Shown piece by piece: positions 11,197 through 23,047 of a DNA stretch of 64,000 bases. The notes under the pieces are model-generated. The model did no database searches. It was not told the DNA's origin and saw nothing but the letters and a program-made list of their open reading frames with translations. Source of the DNA: Vandiemenella viatica (lineage: Eukaryota; Arthropoda; Insecta; Orthoptera; Morabidae); assembly GCA_031002005.1 (NCBI GenBank), contig CM061918.1, forward strand, positions 42,412,947-42,476,946, given 5' to 3'. The position numbers and the translations under genes are program-made. Position 1 is the first letter of the stretch. Each line of letters starts with the position of its first letter.

Positions 11197-12139
11197 TAGG
11201 TTTCAACAAATTGACGCGGTTCAACCCGGACAACCAAGATTACACCGTTGCCATCAGTTTTCTGGCAGAAAAATCTTGCAAGGCTTTTCTTGGTTTGGTA
11301 GGCGAATTTGAATGTGCCCACTTCTTTGATTGTTCTTTTGTCTCAGGGTTCACGTACTTAATCCAGGTTTCATCATCGGTCACGATTCTGTTTAACAATG
11401 GTTCTCCTTCGTCCTAATAACATGACAGAAAGTCTAATGCAGAGGCCATTCTTTGAGTTTTGTGGTGGTCGGTAAGAATTTTGGGCACCCATCGTGCACA
11501 GAACTTAAGGTAACCCAATCTTGCTGTCACTATCTCGTACAAGAGAGTCTTAGAAATCTGCGGAAAAACAGTAGACAACTCCGACATTGTGAAACGTCGA
11601 TTTTTACGAACGTTTGCATCAACTGTCTGAACGAGTTCGTCAGTCACCAATGATGGTCTACCACTCCTCTCTTCATCATGAACGTTTTCTCGTCCACTTT
11701 TAAATAAACGTACCCATTCACGGACAACTCCTTCACTCATAACTCTTGGTCCGTACACGGCACAAAGCTCACGATGAATAGCTGCTGCAGAATATCCTTT
11801 GGCTGTAAAAAAACCTTATGACAGCACGCACTTCACATTTGGCGGGGTTTTCTATTGCAGCACACATTTCAAACTGCCACAAAAACTAAACTAGCGCAGG
11901 TACGACGTTCACTCGACCACGGCTTGATGCCGACTGACCTGCTGAGTGCGTGAATGCACAGATGGCGTCGCGACTACCCCCACCACCCACACTGTGACCG
12001 ATCGGAGGTTACTTTCTGAACGGCCCTCGTAAATGCTATACTGGGCACATATGAAACATTTCAGCGCAGTTTCACCCTAGAAGAAAGCAGCTGAGATATC
12101 AGTATTTAATTCTAGAACACAGCATCATCTGTCTTGGTC

Positions 12140-13015
12140 CTGTTGTTTCTTCCTATGGATTAGGGCACAACGTTTACAGAAAACCTACACACACCAATCA
12201 CTATCTTAATGCTCAAAGTTTTCACCATCCTTCTCAGAAACTAGGAGTTCTCAATACTCTTGTCCATAGGGCAAAGGTGGTGCGACAATGAACATTTAAA
12301 GGAGGAACTAAAACACCTGGAATGTGTATTTTGTGCCAATGGTTATAGCACTAAGGAAATCCAATGTGCAACCATCAGAAGAAACAACAGGACCAAGACA
12401 GATGACAGAGATCAAGACAAGCCGCATGCCTTTCTACCTTTCTGTGGAGCAGTAACATCAAAATAGTAAGGTTACTCAACAAACAGGGTATCCGTTTGAT
12501 TTTTCGACCTCCACCAAAAATTGGACAGCTATTGCAAACTCCGAAGGATGGTCTCAATCTTCGGGCTCCTGGTGTCTACAAAATTCCATGTGAATGCGGC
12601 ACTTCTTATAAAGGGCAAACCTTAAGGACTATTAATGAAAGATGAACAGAACACATCAGACATTTTAAATTTGGACAAAAAGAAAAATCTGCCTTAGCCG
12701 AACACGCCATTGACAATGGACACGAACCATGCTTCGACAAAACGACATGCCTTTGTTACACAAATAACTTTAAGGACAATGTTGTGAAGGAGGCTATTGA
12801 GTTTAGGCTTAGTAATAATGTTATTAATCATGATCAAGGTCTCAATTTAAGCGAAGCTTGGAAGCCAGTAATTGAATTATTACAAACGAGACGGAATCGA
12901 GCCACATTAGGGCATAGGAGTGACCCGATCGTGACGTCACCAAGCAAGCAGGGCCCAACTAGACCATCCCTCCATGCACTTTCCCCTCTGCTCTGGGCTG
13001 CTGGCGCTATAAAAT
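12140..13015 (+). pseudogene. PLE family B, plus-strand copy: RT end and GIY-YIG endonuclease
   Basis: Penelope-like remnant. The first part reads NVYRKPTHTNHYLNAQS then GVLNTLVHRA (12170-12280), the block just after the RT catalytic region. After a frame change it gives HLKEELKHLECVFCANGYS. The GIY-YIG endonuclease follows: GVYKIPCECGTSYKGQT (12570-12625), TEHIRHFK, KSALAEHAIDNGH (12690-12722), VVKEAIEFRL (12783-12810). The YIG is altered to YKG and there is a TGA near 12645, so it is dead. Similar blocks occur in the near-complete family B copy on the minus strand at 26-31 kb. Confidence 0.85.
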
Positions 13016-13056
13016 AGACTACCGTGTGGCAGACTTCAGTGATGTTAAGCGGGGGC

Positions 13057-13092
13057 TTGACAATGGAAGCAGTGCAAGCTTCCAAAACATTA
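13057..13092 (+). ncRNA. Hammerhead-like stem-loop at the PLE-B 3' end
   Basis: TTGACAA, then a perfect stem TGGAAGC/GCTTCCA around AGTGCA, then AAAC. Core positions 3 and 8 are U and A (complementary), while G12 of the GAAA box is changed to A. It lies about 50 bp after the endonuclease remnant, where PLE terminal repeats carry hammerheads. Confidence 0.45.
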
Positions 13093-13509
13093 CCAGATGG
13101 TTCAATTTTGACGCAGCTTGAAACACGAGAAGTTTTTATAAAGCATTGCCGCCACGAGAACGTACATAGTTATCTAATGATAATGATGTTTGAATTATTT
13201 GAAGTGTTTTGTTGTTCAATAACAATGCAAACAAGATAAAAAAATGTATATTGGGAAGTCATTATAAGAATATTGTTATTGTTAAAAAAGTTCTCTGCAA
13301 GAAATTGTTGGTTTTACCTTACACAGCATCCTCATAATTCTCTTTTGTACCATGAAAATCTTTTGACTTTTTTAATAGTTTTGCCTCAAAATTATGTCAT
13401 AGGACTTGACTGAATAAACTAAGAGAAGTAGACCTGCTTCACAACTTCTAAACCTGCTGTTAGAGAAAGAATTGCTGTTGCTTAGGTGACATTGATTAAC
13501 TTTGTCAGC

Positions 13510-14292
13510 TTTTTACGGCCGCATTCAACCAGTCATCCCTTCCAAACCGTGGTTCCACAATTGGAAAGTAAACAGACGCCACTTAACCAACATAATAAGA
13601 AGCCAATTTCATTTTGGCAACTTTCCCAGCCACTTAAAGCGGATAGGATTGAGAGACAACCACTATGCGACTGCATTGATCAGGCAGTAGGGGATATAAA
13701 CCATCTACTCTTTTCATGCAAGAAATACGTCCATATTCAGGACAGAATGCTAAAAGACCTCACAAAATGTAACATTCCTCTCCCAACCAACGCTTCCATC
13801 CTGCTCGCCTCAAATAAACAAGAAATACTCAAAATCATAATGATCTTCTTTAAGGATTGAAACATCCAATTATAAATTTTAGACAAGTAGAAAATCCAAC
13901 AGGAAACGACGGGAACAAAGTTAGTACATTTACAATCGTACACCACTTGAACCCACAAATTGTATAATAAACACTCTACGGCACAGATAAGTAATATAAT
14001 AAAGTAAGTGATTATATGTCGACTCATCATAGTGCAACACCAAGCAGTAAACAGATAGATATAGAATTGTAAAGAAATTGAAATGTAAAAGGTCATTCAA
14101 TGTAAACTGTTGTGTATAGAACTGTAAAGTAATGTAAATCATTTACATTTAAAACTGTAAATGAAATGAAATGTAAATTGTTAAACTATGTAAATAGAAC
14201 TGTAAAGTAATGAAATGTGAATTGTCAAAAAATGCAAAGAACTTGGCTGTGTGGCTGATAAGGCCAAAAGCCATTTAAAAAAAAAAAAAAAA
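13510..14292 (+). mobile_element. 5'-truncated LINE with poly(A) tail and target duplication
   Basis: The insertion is bounded by a 12-bp duplication AACTTTGTCAGC (13498-13509 and 14293-14304) and ends in about 16 A. The coding remnant gives SHLKRIGLRDN, then in another frame CDCIDQAVGDINHLLFSCKK (13668-13730), the cysteine-histidine C-terminal motif of LINE ORF2 proteins, ending near 13860. The 3' untranslated region (14088-14240) repeats variants of 'ctgtaaagtaatg' and 'aaatgtaaattgt'. The 12-bp duplication and A tail are classic target-primed insertion marks. Confidence 0.88.
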
Positions 14293-14719
14293 AACTTTGT
14301 CAGCAGTAATGCGATATCATGTTGCCAATTGAATTTCTCATTTGTCTGAAAGAAAGAAATTTTATACTCTTTGTTATAAAAATACTAATTTTGAAATTTA
14401 CGTAAATTTCTTTTAATCCAATGTGCTTTACCCAAAAATAATTTAAATGAGCTTGCCTTAAACTAGGCTATTGCATCACTGAGTGCTTTATTTGCATTTA
14501 CTGACTGTAAAGAATCATTTTCTCTGATTTTAGAATGAAAAATTGGAAACTTTTAGGATTCCAATTTTACGTAAGAATTAAATATGTTTGGAGTCTCATG
14601 TGCCCCATACTATTCAAAGTTTTTCAGTAATAATTTGTGGTTAGCCCTTATTTTATTTATTTCTCTTATGATTATTTCATATGATTAAAAACATTAATAC
14701 ATACACAACAAATACAATT

Positions 14720-15435
14720 ATCAAAGATACAATGTGATATCGCGAGTCTATCCATTCAGTAGCGTCTCCAGTAGCTGCTTGAAGCACAGACAGATTACCC
14801 AGTAAACTTCTGGTAAGACAATTTTTCATGATGTGCTTAACTATCTGCTTCACTTCGAAGCCACGGTGGGACTTGTTCTTTAAGCCTCAGCAGTGCAAGG
14901 TTGCGCAGCCAAATCTGTGGCCTGTCCTAAAGCAGATTAATTTGCTCCAGAACTTCCTTGCCAGGTCAGCACCGAATAGCTTCTGCCTAGGGTCAGTTAG
15001 TGGGTGTCCATTCCAGGGCAAGTTTTTCTGCCTCTATTGCCTGCATTCCATATCAGAGTTAAACTGTGGTACCAGCTGAGCAGCCAGAACAGTAGATGGT
15101 TTCCTTAATTTAAGGCATTCTTATGGAAAGTTCTTCAGTTCATGCCATGAATAGATCTCTGGTCGTTTACCTGGTTCGGGGCACCATTTAGTAAAATATT
15201 GTGGAAGATACCTAATTCCTCTGTCAGTACCTCCTCAGATTATTACAAGCTTATTCACTGTGTAGTAACCGCAAGGTCATCAGCATGCACAACTGTTTGG
15301 CATGTAGTGTTCAGAATAACCAGAGTGTACAAGTTGGAAAGAACTGGCGAAGGACAGATCCTTGTGGAAGATCATTGATCAATGTGCATCATTGGCTACT
15401 TTGATCCCCATGATGTACTTTAAACTGGTAACATA
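14720..15435 (-). pseudogene. LINE copy 3, 3' part (downstream half, split by Tigger)
   Basis: Minus-strand frames contain HADDLAVTTQ (about 15260-15295; the polymerase xADD motif) and a C-terminal LNRLRTGHR-like block with a VKQIVKHIMKNC cysteine motif (about 14815-14870), resembling LINE copies 1 and 2. The other half lies beyond the Tigger element at 21839-22480. Confidence 0.7.
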
Positions 15436-15836
15436 CAGTGGTGCCTTGACATACGACGAGTGTTTTGAGATTCGAGCCGCCGAGCGAGCGATATTTTGTT
15501 TTGAGATGCTAGCAAGCGATTTGAGTTACGAGGAATAAGGGCGGCAATTTAAGTCGCACCGACCTTTTTTTTTAGCTCTACTACTACACTGGGCGGCGAA
15601 AACAATACGGTTAGACCAACAATCAGGCCGGCGACACTTGCGGTGGGGCGGGCAACAATGGGGGCGCCAAATAATGTTCCAAGGGACGGAATTCTCACAG
15701 TTTTTGCCCCGGCTCAACTAGACCTCAGTCTGTGTGCTTGTTTCGCTCGTTTTTGAAGCATTTTTGTTAAGTTGGTTTGTGTTTTTTGCTTTTTGTACAT
15801 TTACAAAACATTATCACATTTATTTTTATAACCATG

Positions 15837-18800
15837 GGTCCGAAGAAGAAGATGATGTCTATTGAATTAAAGCGTGAAGTCACAGAAAAACATGAGCAAG
15901 GTGTGCGAGTAATTAACTTGGCGAGGATGTACAGGCGTAGCACATCAATGATATGTACTGTCCTTAAACAGAAGGAGTTTATAAAGGGTATAACACCAGC
16001 TAAGGGCGTTACAATAATTTCTAAGTTCCGGATCTCTCTCCATGAAAAGATGGAGAAACTACTGATGGTGTGGGTGACAGAGAAGCAGCTTCAAGGAGGA
16101 ACCCTAACACAAAGCATCATATGTGAGAAGGCACGAGCGATTTACGGTGATTTGCTGAAGCAGATCCCACACACTTCCACAAACGAGGAATCGGAATACT
16201 TGTTTAAGGCCAGTCAGGTCTGGTTTGACAACTTAGGAAAAGGACCGGCATTCACTCCGTCGTCAGGCACGGTGAGGCAGCAAGTTCGGATGCGAAGGCA
16301 GTCGAGGTTTAGATCAAAACATTTTCCGAACTGATAGAAGCCAAAGGATACATCCCCCAGCAAGTCTTCAACTATGATGAGACAGTGCTTTTTTGAGAAA
16401 GGATGCCGAATAGGACTTACATAACGGGAGTGGAGAAGATGATGCCAGGTCACAAACCCATGAAGGATAGATTAACTCTAGCACTTTGCGCCAATGCGAG
16501 TGGCGACTGCAAAATCAAGCTGTTAGGGGATAAGCCGTATCGGGGTACGGGTATTGGCTTGTACACCTAAACTTGAAGTCTTCCAAAATATTATCTAAAG
16601 TTCTATAACCGTGAAAAACCTTGGAGAATGCTAATTGTATGATAAAGACGGCCGCCACTTACAGATTAACCTCCTGTAAGAAAGGTACTAAAGTAGAAAT
16701 GAATGTCGAAGTCCGGATCACTGAAGTATATATTATTTATTAATATTAATAGAAGTATATATTCTTAAAATTTTCACAGAATTTACATAAAGTCACAGTT
16801 AGCAATGTGGCAATCGGAGAAAATCATTTGCCAAAGATCACAAGTCATGAAACAGAACAGACCACACCACCCCGAATTAAATTGAAAGTTGAAGTTCACA
16901 TCGATGAACCCATGCCGGAAAAGTTCTGATTTCTATGGTTGCCTATCCTGTTAGTAATGCTGCCCAAATTCCGGTTTCCCATCAGCCACCGCGAGCCGGT
17001 CTTGCTTAAACCTGCATAACAACGTACTACATCTGAACTCGACCAGATACTTCAAGGAAGTGCCAAGAAACCATGTCTGGGTTCACTTTTATCAAAATGG
17101 CCTACTGACCTAAACAACAGTCTATCGAGAAACAAAAATTGTTAACTTAGAACTACCAGAAAATCGCAAGATGAAGAGCGTAACGAGACAAGTGTAGTGA
17201 TGTGGTTGGTTTTGGTTTTAAAGCTTCCAGACCGGTGTAAATGAATTCTGAAATTTGGTTAATCTGAAAGCACATTTGTTTAGCGTATTGCGATACATCA
17301 CATCCGAAATATGGATTTGCAAAAGTTTAAAATATCAAGTTAATACTATGTTTAAAGTGTTCCCCAGCTCCTGCTGAGTTCAGTGGTGTAAAAATATTTT
17401 AAATCGGTTAAGGATATCAGAAGTTATTGGATTTCTAAACTTTACTGGTTTCCTAGGTGGTGCAATAATATATTCACTTTTTATTTAAAGTCTGTTGTGG
17501 CCTGAAACTAATTTTAAATTGTACCTTTATTGAATTTAAGTGCTTTAGAAAAGATTTTAGTTCGTGAAATATGTTAGTCAGAGAGAAATTCAATTTGCAA
17601 GTCGGTTTCTACGACACCACCAAAAAACGGATTTTCATTTTTTATATCTTCTGTTTATTAGTTGATGGCTAGTGGAAACTTAAAGAATATTGGCTTGCTG
17701 GTTATTTAGCTTGGTTAAATCTACTTTTGAAACTCAGAAACTACTTAGATGTGCTGGAATTAATTATTGAACTCAATCCATGAGGTGATGCTTTAAAAAT
17801 CATATTTACTGCTTTAAATTAGTTGGAAACTGCGAGTTATTAGTGAATTTAATATCAAATGGTGAAATTATTATTATTAAAGTGCTTTACAGTGGTCAAT
17901 TATGTGGAATATTAGTGCTGTGGTTGTTTAACCAAACCTGTTTATTTTACTTCAGAATTATTATGGATTACGCTCATTTAGGTAAGTTTACAGTTTATAT
18001 TTTACTAGAAACTTCTTATTTATGGTTGCTATATGTTGTTTGTTTACTTTTCTGAACCTAAAGTGTTGTTATTTCGATTTCAACTATAGTATCATGTACT
18101 GAATGTTAACCTCAAACTTCGTTGGATTTTGGCTGAATATTGAGAATAGAGAGTAAGGTAGCTTACAAAGCCTCTGCTAGTATACCATTTGGAAAATCCC
18201 AGAGCCTTTAAGTCACATAAGATTTTAAAAGAAATACTGCAAGTTATGTGGAGGGCAAATCCGAAGGCGTGGGTCACCAGGAAATTCTTTGTGGAGTGGA
18301 TAAACCTGGTGTTTGGCCCTTCTGTTAAAAAACATTTACAGGAAAAGAACCTACCCATGCAAGCCCTTCTCGTCCTCGACAATGCCCCTGCTCACCCACC
18401 AAATCTCGAAGATGATTTACTCGAAGAGTTCAAGTTTATAAAGGTTCTCTATCTACCACCCAACACCACTGCTATCCTGCAGCCCATGGATCAGCAGGTG
18501 ATTTCTAATTTTAAGAAGTTGTACACCAAACACATTTTTCGGCACTGCTTTGAGGTGATGGAGAACACAAACCTTACCCTTCGAGAGTTCTGGAAGGACC
18601 ACTTTAACATCGTGATATCCTAAGATGTATTGATCAGGCCTGGCTGGGTGTTACAATGAGGACCTTAACCTCTGCATGGAAGAAGCTGTGGCCTGAGGCT
18701 GTTGCTGAAAGGACCTTCGAAGGATTAGAACCCGAAGTGTCAGTGGTAGAGGGGATTGTTTCTCTGGGAAAATCCATGGGTCTGGAGGTGAACGAACTTG

Positions 18801-19168
18801 TCGAGGAACAATCTCAGGAGCTGACAAAAGAGGAGTTACACGATCTACATTCGCAGTAGCATATGATGGTTCAACGAAAAATTAGTTTTGAAGAGGAGCC
18901 AGAGATGGAGGAGGTTATCTCTACAAGAGATATAAAGGAGATCTTGGGAATGTGGGAGAAAGTTGTAGAGATCGTGGATAAAAATCACCCCGAAAAAGTT
19001 GCAACTGGTTGTGCATCGGAGTTATTCAACGAAACTTGCCTAACTCATTTCCACAATATCCTGAAAGGGAGGAAGAAACAAACCTCCTTGGACAGTTTTA
19101 TTAAACAATCTGCAGGTGAAAATGAGCAAAGCGTGATGAAAAAAGTGAAGACCAGTGACGAAAATTAA
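15837..19168 (+). pseudogene. Tigger transposase, interrupted by a solo LTR
   Basis: Pogo/Tigger transposase with an N-terminal CENP-B-type helix-turn-helix (from MGPKKKMMSIELKREVTEKH, 15837) and a DDE_1 catalytic domain. Catalytic Asp residues are visible in FNYDET (about 16368), LVLDNAPAH (about 18370-18398) and LQPMDQQVI (about 18475-18502). A frameshift lies near 16240 and a stop near 16396. At codon level the protein breaks after CKIK (16520) and resumes with PLLVYHLENPRAFK (18171 on), precisely at the solo LTR and its AAGC duplication. Stops near 18621 and 18857 break the C-terminal part, which ends KKVKTSDEN at 19168. Confidence 0.92.
16521..18167 (-). mobile_element. Solo LTR, copy 1 (1647 bp, minus)
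   Basis: On the minus strand it begins TGTAAGCTACC and ends CCCCTAACA, matching the TGTAAGGTATCC...CCTGACA ends of the LTRs at 19216 and 26747. A 4-bp duplication AAGC flanks it (16517-16520, 18168-18171) and restores the Tigger reading frame when removed. The body is diverged and about 800 bp shorter than the other copies. No internal retroelement genes are present. The 4-bp duplication fits a Gypsy-like family. Confidence 0.88.
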
Positions 19169-19215
19169 GCGCTTCCGTAAGCACTTTTTCTTTTATTATG
19201 TTTTTATAAATATGT

Positions 19216-21613
19216 TGTAAGGTATCCCTCGTTATATTTGCAATATTTGGTTAGAATCGGGCTGAGTTTTGGGTTAACTTTAGTATCCGGTACCACACTT
19301 TAAATCGAGTTGACAACACTTTCCATACACTAAAGTGAATAAATAATCCATAACCAATGTATATAACATATAAATGGCATTAAATAAACGATATTCCAGC
19401 AGGAAATAGGTAACCTCATGTAAAAGTCAACTTGTAACACCAGATACTGACATTGTTTAACGAGTTATTATGAACCAATTTAAACGAAGTAAATGATTAA
19501 AATGAGTAAATACAGCCACTAAATAAGCCTTTTATCACGGTCAATAAACTTTATGTTAAAGATAAACAGATAATTTAAATACAGTAAATATCTAACCTTA
19601 AATTTTGGCACATAACAGACTTTGGTATTTCTGAAGTGATTTTCATCCAATAAAGAGTATACAGAACTAATAATAGCCAGGCCTAGAACTATTATAAACA
19701 TAACTTCACATTTAAATATAGTTTGGCAGCTATTTTAAAGAAATAGGCTGGATGTTTGGATAATAGATTGAAGCAGAATGAAGATATCACATTGTAATGA
19801 AACTTGACCATTTTAGAGTCCTAAAAGTAGTCACAATAATCCTTGAGACAGTGTAGTAGATTAATTAATAGATTTCTGATAGTTTTCAAGAGTTTAATAA
19901 TCACAACAAGTAATTATGGAGGATTTTGAATAATCATCTTCTTAAACAGTTCACATAAATAATTTGAGGTCTTTTAAGTAATTTCAGGATTTAAAAAGTA
20001 GACAAATATAAAGGAAATAAGCTTGTCTTTCAGTTTTAATAGGTTTTAAGCTGTTTCAAGCAGTAAAATATGAGGTATTAGTAAGTACAGGAAGCCGGTA
20101 AATCGACTAGATTTTCGAGTCTTTTTGGAATTAATTCTAACACTATTAAACCATTTCAAAAGCGCAAAGAGCATATAAATATCTGTTAACACACATAATT
20201 AATTTTCTAAACACATTTAAAGGCATTTCACTAACCTGTTGTATGATAATCAAATCACAAAGTAACTGGCTATAAACACTGCACATATAAAATGCTTCTA
20301 CACTGATTTTAAACACGGCCACACAAAATAAAGTAGCTAATAAATTAAAACAGTCCTAAATAGAATCAAATTCATCTAAATCTTGCAGTTTTCTAACCGT
20401 TTAAGTATTTCTAAATATGATCTGAACACGTAAAATAGAATACCCGACTTTGACATTTTATTATTCAAAAACCTAGTCAGATTCCGGGTAAAAGAGTAGC
20501 TTGTTTTAATAATACATTCTTTTAGCTTCCTACATATTAATTTCACGTCATTTAAAGCCATAGAACCGATGTTATAGGTTTTGCAAATTCACTCAGCATA
20601 AAACCCACGTGTAAATAACTAAATAATTTATTGTGTCTCAGATATAATAGCTACAAAGATGAAATAAACACTAAAATACGCAGTTTAATTCAGGCTACAC
20701 ATTGATAATTTTTCCGGCTTGATAATCCATAAACCTTCAGAGTTATAAATAAAAACATAAATAAAGACTACAACTGACTGTTAGAATTACCGGTTTTGCC
20801 ATAACTCAACAGATTTAAATAAAGTTAATATTTTGGTAGAATCTAAAGTCGGGAATAATATTTTAAACATAATTTCGAAATAATTACTAAAGCCGATTTT
20901 AAATAATAAGATAACAGAACATTGACTAACGCGGTAATTCATTTAACACATCCATATTTGGTCATTTGTTGAAGAGAAACTGTACCACGTGACCCAAGCT
21001 TATATAAGTCAGCTAGGAGGTGTTGAAGAGAAGCTCCGGTCTCCAGTCTTGTTTGAAACTTCGTGGTGGAAGCACGCTTGCTTAGCTCGCTTAGAGATGC
21101 TAGGAGCGCGTGGGATGGTGGGTAACGCTGACGTCATGGAAAGGTAGCGCGGAACGATTCGACAACCATGTGAACCTTGCGTTAGTGGCGGCCATTGTTT
21201 GAAAAGTGGAAACATCTTCATTTGGAACTATTTAATTTCTGGCTATGTGAATTTCGAATTTCGTTTTAGTTTCACCGGGGGAAATGCGGCTTTGTGCTCT
21301 TGATTCTCAACTTGTGATTTTTGGAGAAGATGAATGTCCGATTGCCTTGCTAACTGTAAAATGACATTAATAACGTGACTTTTGGAAAATATAATTCTGT
21401 GATTTCGACCTGTGACTTTCATTTATACTTTAGTACCCTTCCTGTGGTGGGTTTAAAACTACAAGTGGCGACCATGGTCAATGTTAACAGTTAGCAGAAA
21501 TAATTTAACACGGTTACTGAACTTTCTCTTGGACTTAGAATATTTTTGGACGACATCTGGTTCAGGTGATTTAGGCGGGTACCAACCCCCAGTATCCCGC
21601 TAAGTCCCTGACA
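19216..21613 (+). mobile_element. Solo LTR, copy 2 (2398 bp, plus)
   Basis: Starts TGTAAGGTATCCCTCGTT, ends GTCCCTGACA, flanked by ATGT (19212-19215, 21614-21617). Homologous along its length to copy 3 (26747-29252). A GC-richer stretch near the 3' third (21050-21200) could include the promoter. It lies in the 3' flank of the Tigger transposase, in the opposite orientation to copy 1. Confidence 0.9.
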
Positions 21614-21838
21614 ATGTATTTGTTATTTATAAATAAATATTTCTTCTTGAAAGTATGTACATTTTTCTTATTCAAAAACACTTAACAAAAACAACTGAGA
21701 TGTTTTTTTTGGGAGCTGGAACGGATTAATGGCATATCAATTATTTTCAATGGGGAAAATTGCTTTGAGATACAAGCAATTTGACATACGAGCAAGGTTA
21801 TGGAACAAATTAAACTCATATGTTGAGGTACCACTATA

Positions 21839-22480
21839 TTAACATTTCATTCAATTGTTTAGTGAGGTGCTGGCATGGGATTTCATGTACAAGCATAAGA
21901 AGCAAACCCTCTATCCACACCATATCATATGCTGCGGACAAATCCACAAACACCGCTCAAGTCTTCATCCTCTTTTGAAAATCCGCATCAATGTGTGTTA
22001 TCAGTGCCTTCACTTGTTCACAGCATCCTCTAACTGGTCTGAAACTGCTTGTTATGGTGCAACAATAGCATTAATCTGATGAAACAATGAAGGCTTTCCC
22101 AGAGTGTCAACTGTATGAAAACTTCTCAGGCTGCCCACTGGGGGAGTGTGTCATTCAGATGCGACATTTTGGGGTCGTTCCCCAACTCCATCTTTTGGCA
22201 AAGACTTTGCAAGAAACATTGCATGTGATTGATGCACTTTTCTGGTGGGATGACTGAGAAGCTTTTCTACAGCATTAATCTGATCTTCAATCTGCCAGAG
22301 GATCATACTTTCCAGTAGTTTATACGTAGTGCTGAGAAGATAAATTGGGCGGAAGTGATTAGGACTGCCAACTTCATTTCCTGGTTTCTAAATATCTTAA
22401 ATCAAAATATTCCTAAATTCATGACACAGAGAGAAATATTACTTCTTGTCCAGGTTGCACATCATCATAATCACATCACC
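21839..22480 (-). pseudogene. LINE copy 3, 5' part (RT fingers)
   Basis: Minus-strand frames give ISLLSTTYKLLESMILWQI (about 22285-22400), the early RT block of LINE ORF2, and later LMLVHEIP near 21870, consistent with the AAYD-W-GLL region. It is multiply frameshifted. It joins across the Tigger insertion to the piece at 14720-15435. Confidence 0.7.
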
Positions 22481-22681
22481 TTTGACATAACGTATCTATA
22501 AAACTAAATGTCTCGTATTCTTGCATAAGAATGCTCCTGGCCGCATTTTTACAAATTAACAAAACCTTTGACACACGATATGGCTGGAACTAAGCAAAAT
22601 GTCGAAATGTCTTGCTTTAAGAAGACATCATATAATTGCGGTGCCAAGGAATTTTTTCTTCTGATACAGGCCACATTTCAA
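22481..22681. other. No feature seen
   Basis: Short stretch between the LINE remnant and palindrome P3 with no recognisable signal. Confidence 0.4.
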
Positions 22682-22697
22682 CCTAACCACACAATCT

Positions 22698-23031
22698 GAT
22701 AACAATGAAAAAAAGATGCTAAGTAGCGGAAAGGAATCAAATTAGGATAGGGAAATGAGCCACCACTTACCTTTAGATGATGGATGTGGGGTGCGAACAC
22801 TCAGAAAAGACACAAACACAAATAATAAAGAAATTTTCGGGAAAAAAACCCTTCGTCAACGAGAGAACATTATGAGAGGTGGGTGCAGCTGGAGATTGCC
22901 TCACAGAAAGAGGCAATCTTGAATCCCGAAAATTTCTTTATTATTTGTGTTTGTGTCTTTTCTGAGTGTTCGCGCCCCACATCCATCATCTAATGGTAAG
23001 TGGTGGCTCATTTCCCTATCCTAATTTGATT
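22698..23031. mobile_element. Palindromic PLE-A-derived insertion P3 (334 bp)
   Basis: Inverted arms of about 113 bp (from about 22732 and to about 23034) carry the PLE-A terminal sequence ending in ATCTAATGGTAAGTGGTGG. The loop (22845-22925) holds one hammerhead-like core and a small hairpin (GATTGCCTC/GAGGCAATC). An unpaired left tail of about 34 nt (22698-22731) is present on one side only. It is flanked by a 16-bp duplication CCTAACCACACAATCT (22682-22697, 23032-23047). Confidence 0.88.
22838..22868 (-). ncRNA. Hammerhead-like core in P3
   Basis: On the minus strand: TTGACGA, stem GGG/CCC with a T-rich loop, GAAA, then seven bases ATTTCTT and TA. Positions 3 and 8 are U and G (wobble). 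Confidence 0.45.
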
Positions 23032-23047
23032 CCTAACCACACAATCT

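Larger units (their letters stand above)
11010..11241. mobile_element. Palindromic insertion P2 (232 bp) inside mariner
   Basis: Two exact 76-bp inverted arms (11044-11119 and 11166-11241) surround a 46-bp spacer. An unpaired left tail of 34 nt (11010-11043) is present on one side only. The insertion is flanked by a 15-bp duplication of transposase sequence, ACACCGTTGCCATCA (10995-11009 and 11242-11256). Each arm carries a hammerhead-like core with the GAAACGTTAGG that is typical of PLE termini. This is the cleanest example of the palindromic class. Confidence 0.9.
10546..11900 (-). pseudogene. mariner transposase, interrupted and frameshifted
   Basis: DD34D cut-and-paste transposase. On the minus strand the N-terminal helix-turn-helix region (VVREWVRLFKSGRENVHDEE, RSGRPS) occupies about 11758-11414. 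The first catalytic Asp is in VTDDETWIK (about 11360-11390). The second is in FLHDNARPHSA and the third in YSPDLAPSDYHLF, exactly 34 residues later (10700-10860). The C-terminus ends DKCLNRYGDYVEK at 10546. The reading frame is cut by the palindromic insertion at 11010-11241 and by at least one frame change near 11410, so it is inactive. Confidence 0.92.
10447..12029 (-). mobile_element. mariner transposon with complete terminal repeats
   Basis: Terminal inverted repeats of about 27 bp (CGAGGGCCGTTCAGAAAGTA at 10447, its reverse complement ending at 12029) are flanked by the TA target duplication (10445-10446 and 12030-12031). Removing the palindromic insertion (11010-11241) and its 15-bp duplication leaves about 1.34 kb, a normal mariner length. 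It lies in the 14.6-kb intron of the PRDM9-like gene. Confidence 0.95.
15436..21836 (+). mobile_element. Tigger/pogo-type DNA transposon, carrying two solo LTRs
   Basis: Left end CAGTGGTGCCTTGACATACG (15436), right end the matching inverted repeat TTGAGGTACCACTA (to 21836), with TA target duplications at 15434-15435 and 21837-21838. Subtracting both LTR insertions and their 4-bp duplications leaves about 2.35 kb, the usual Tigger length. It is inserted into LINE copy 3. Confidence 0.92.
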
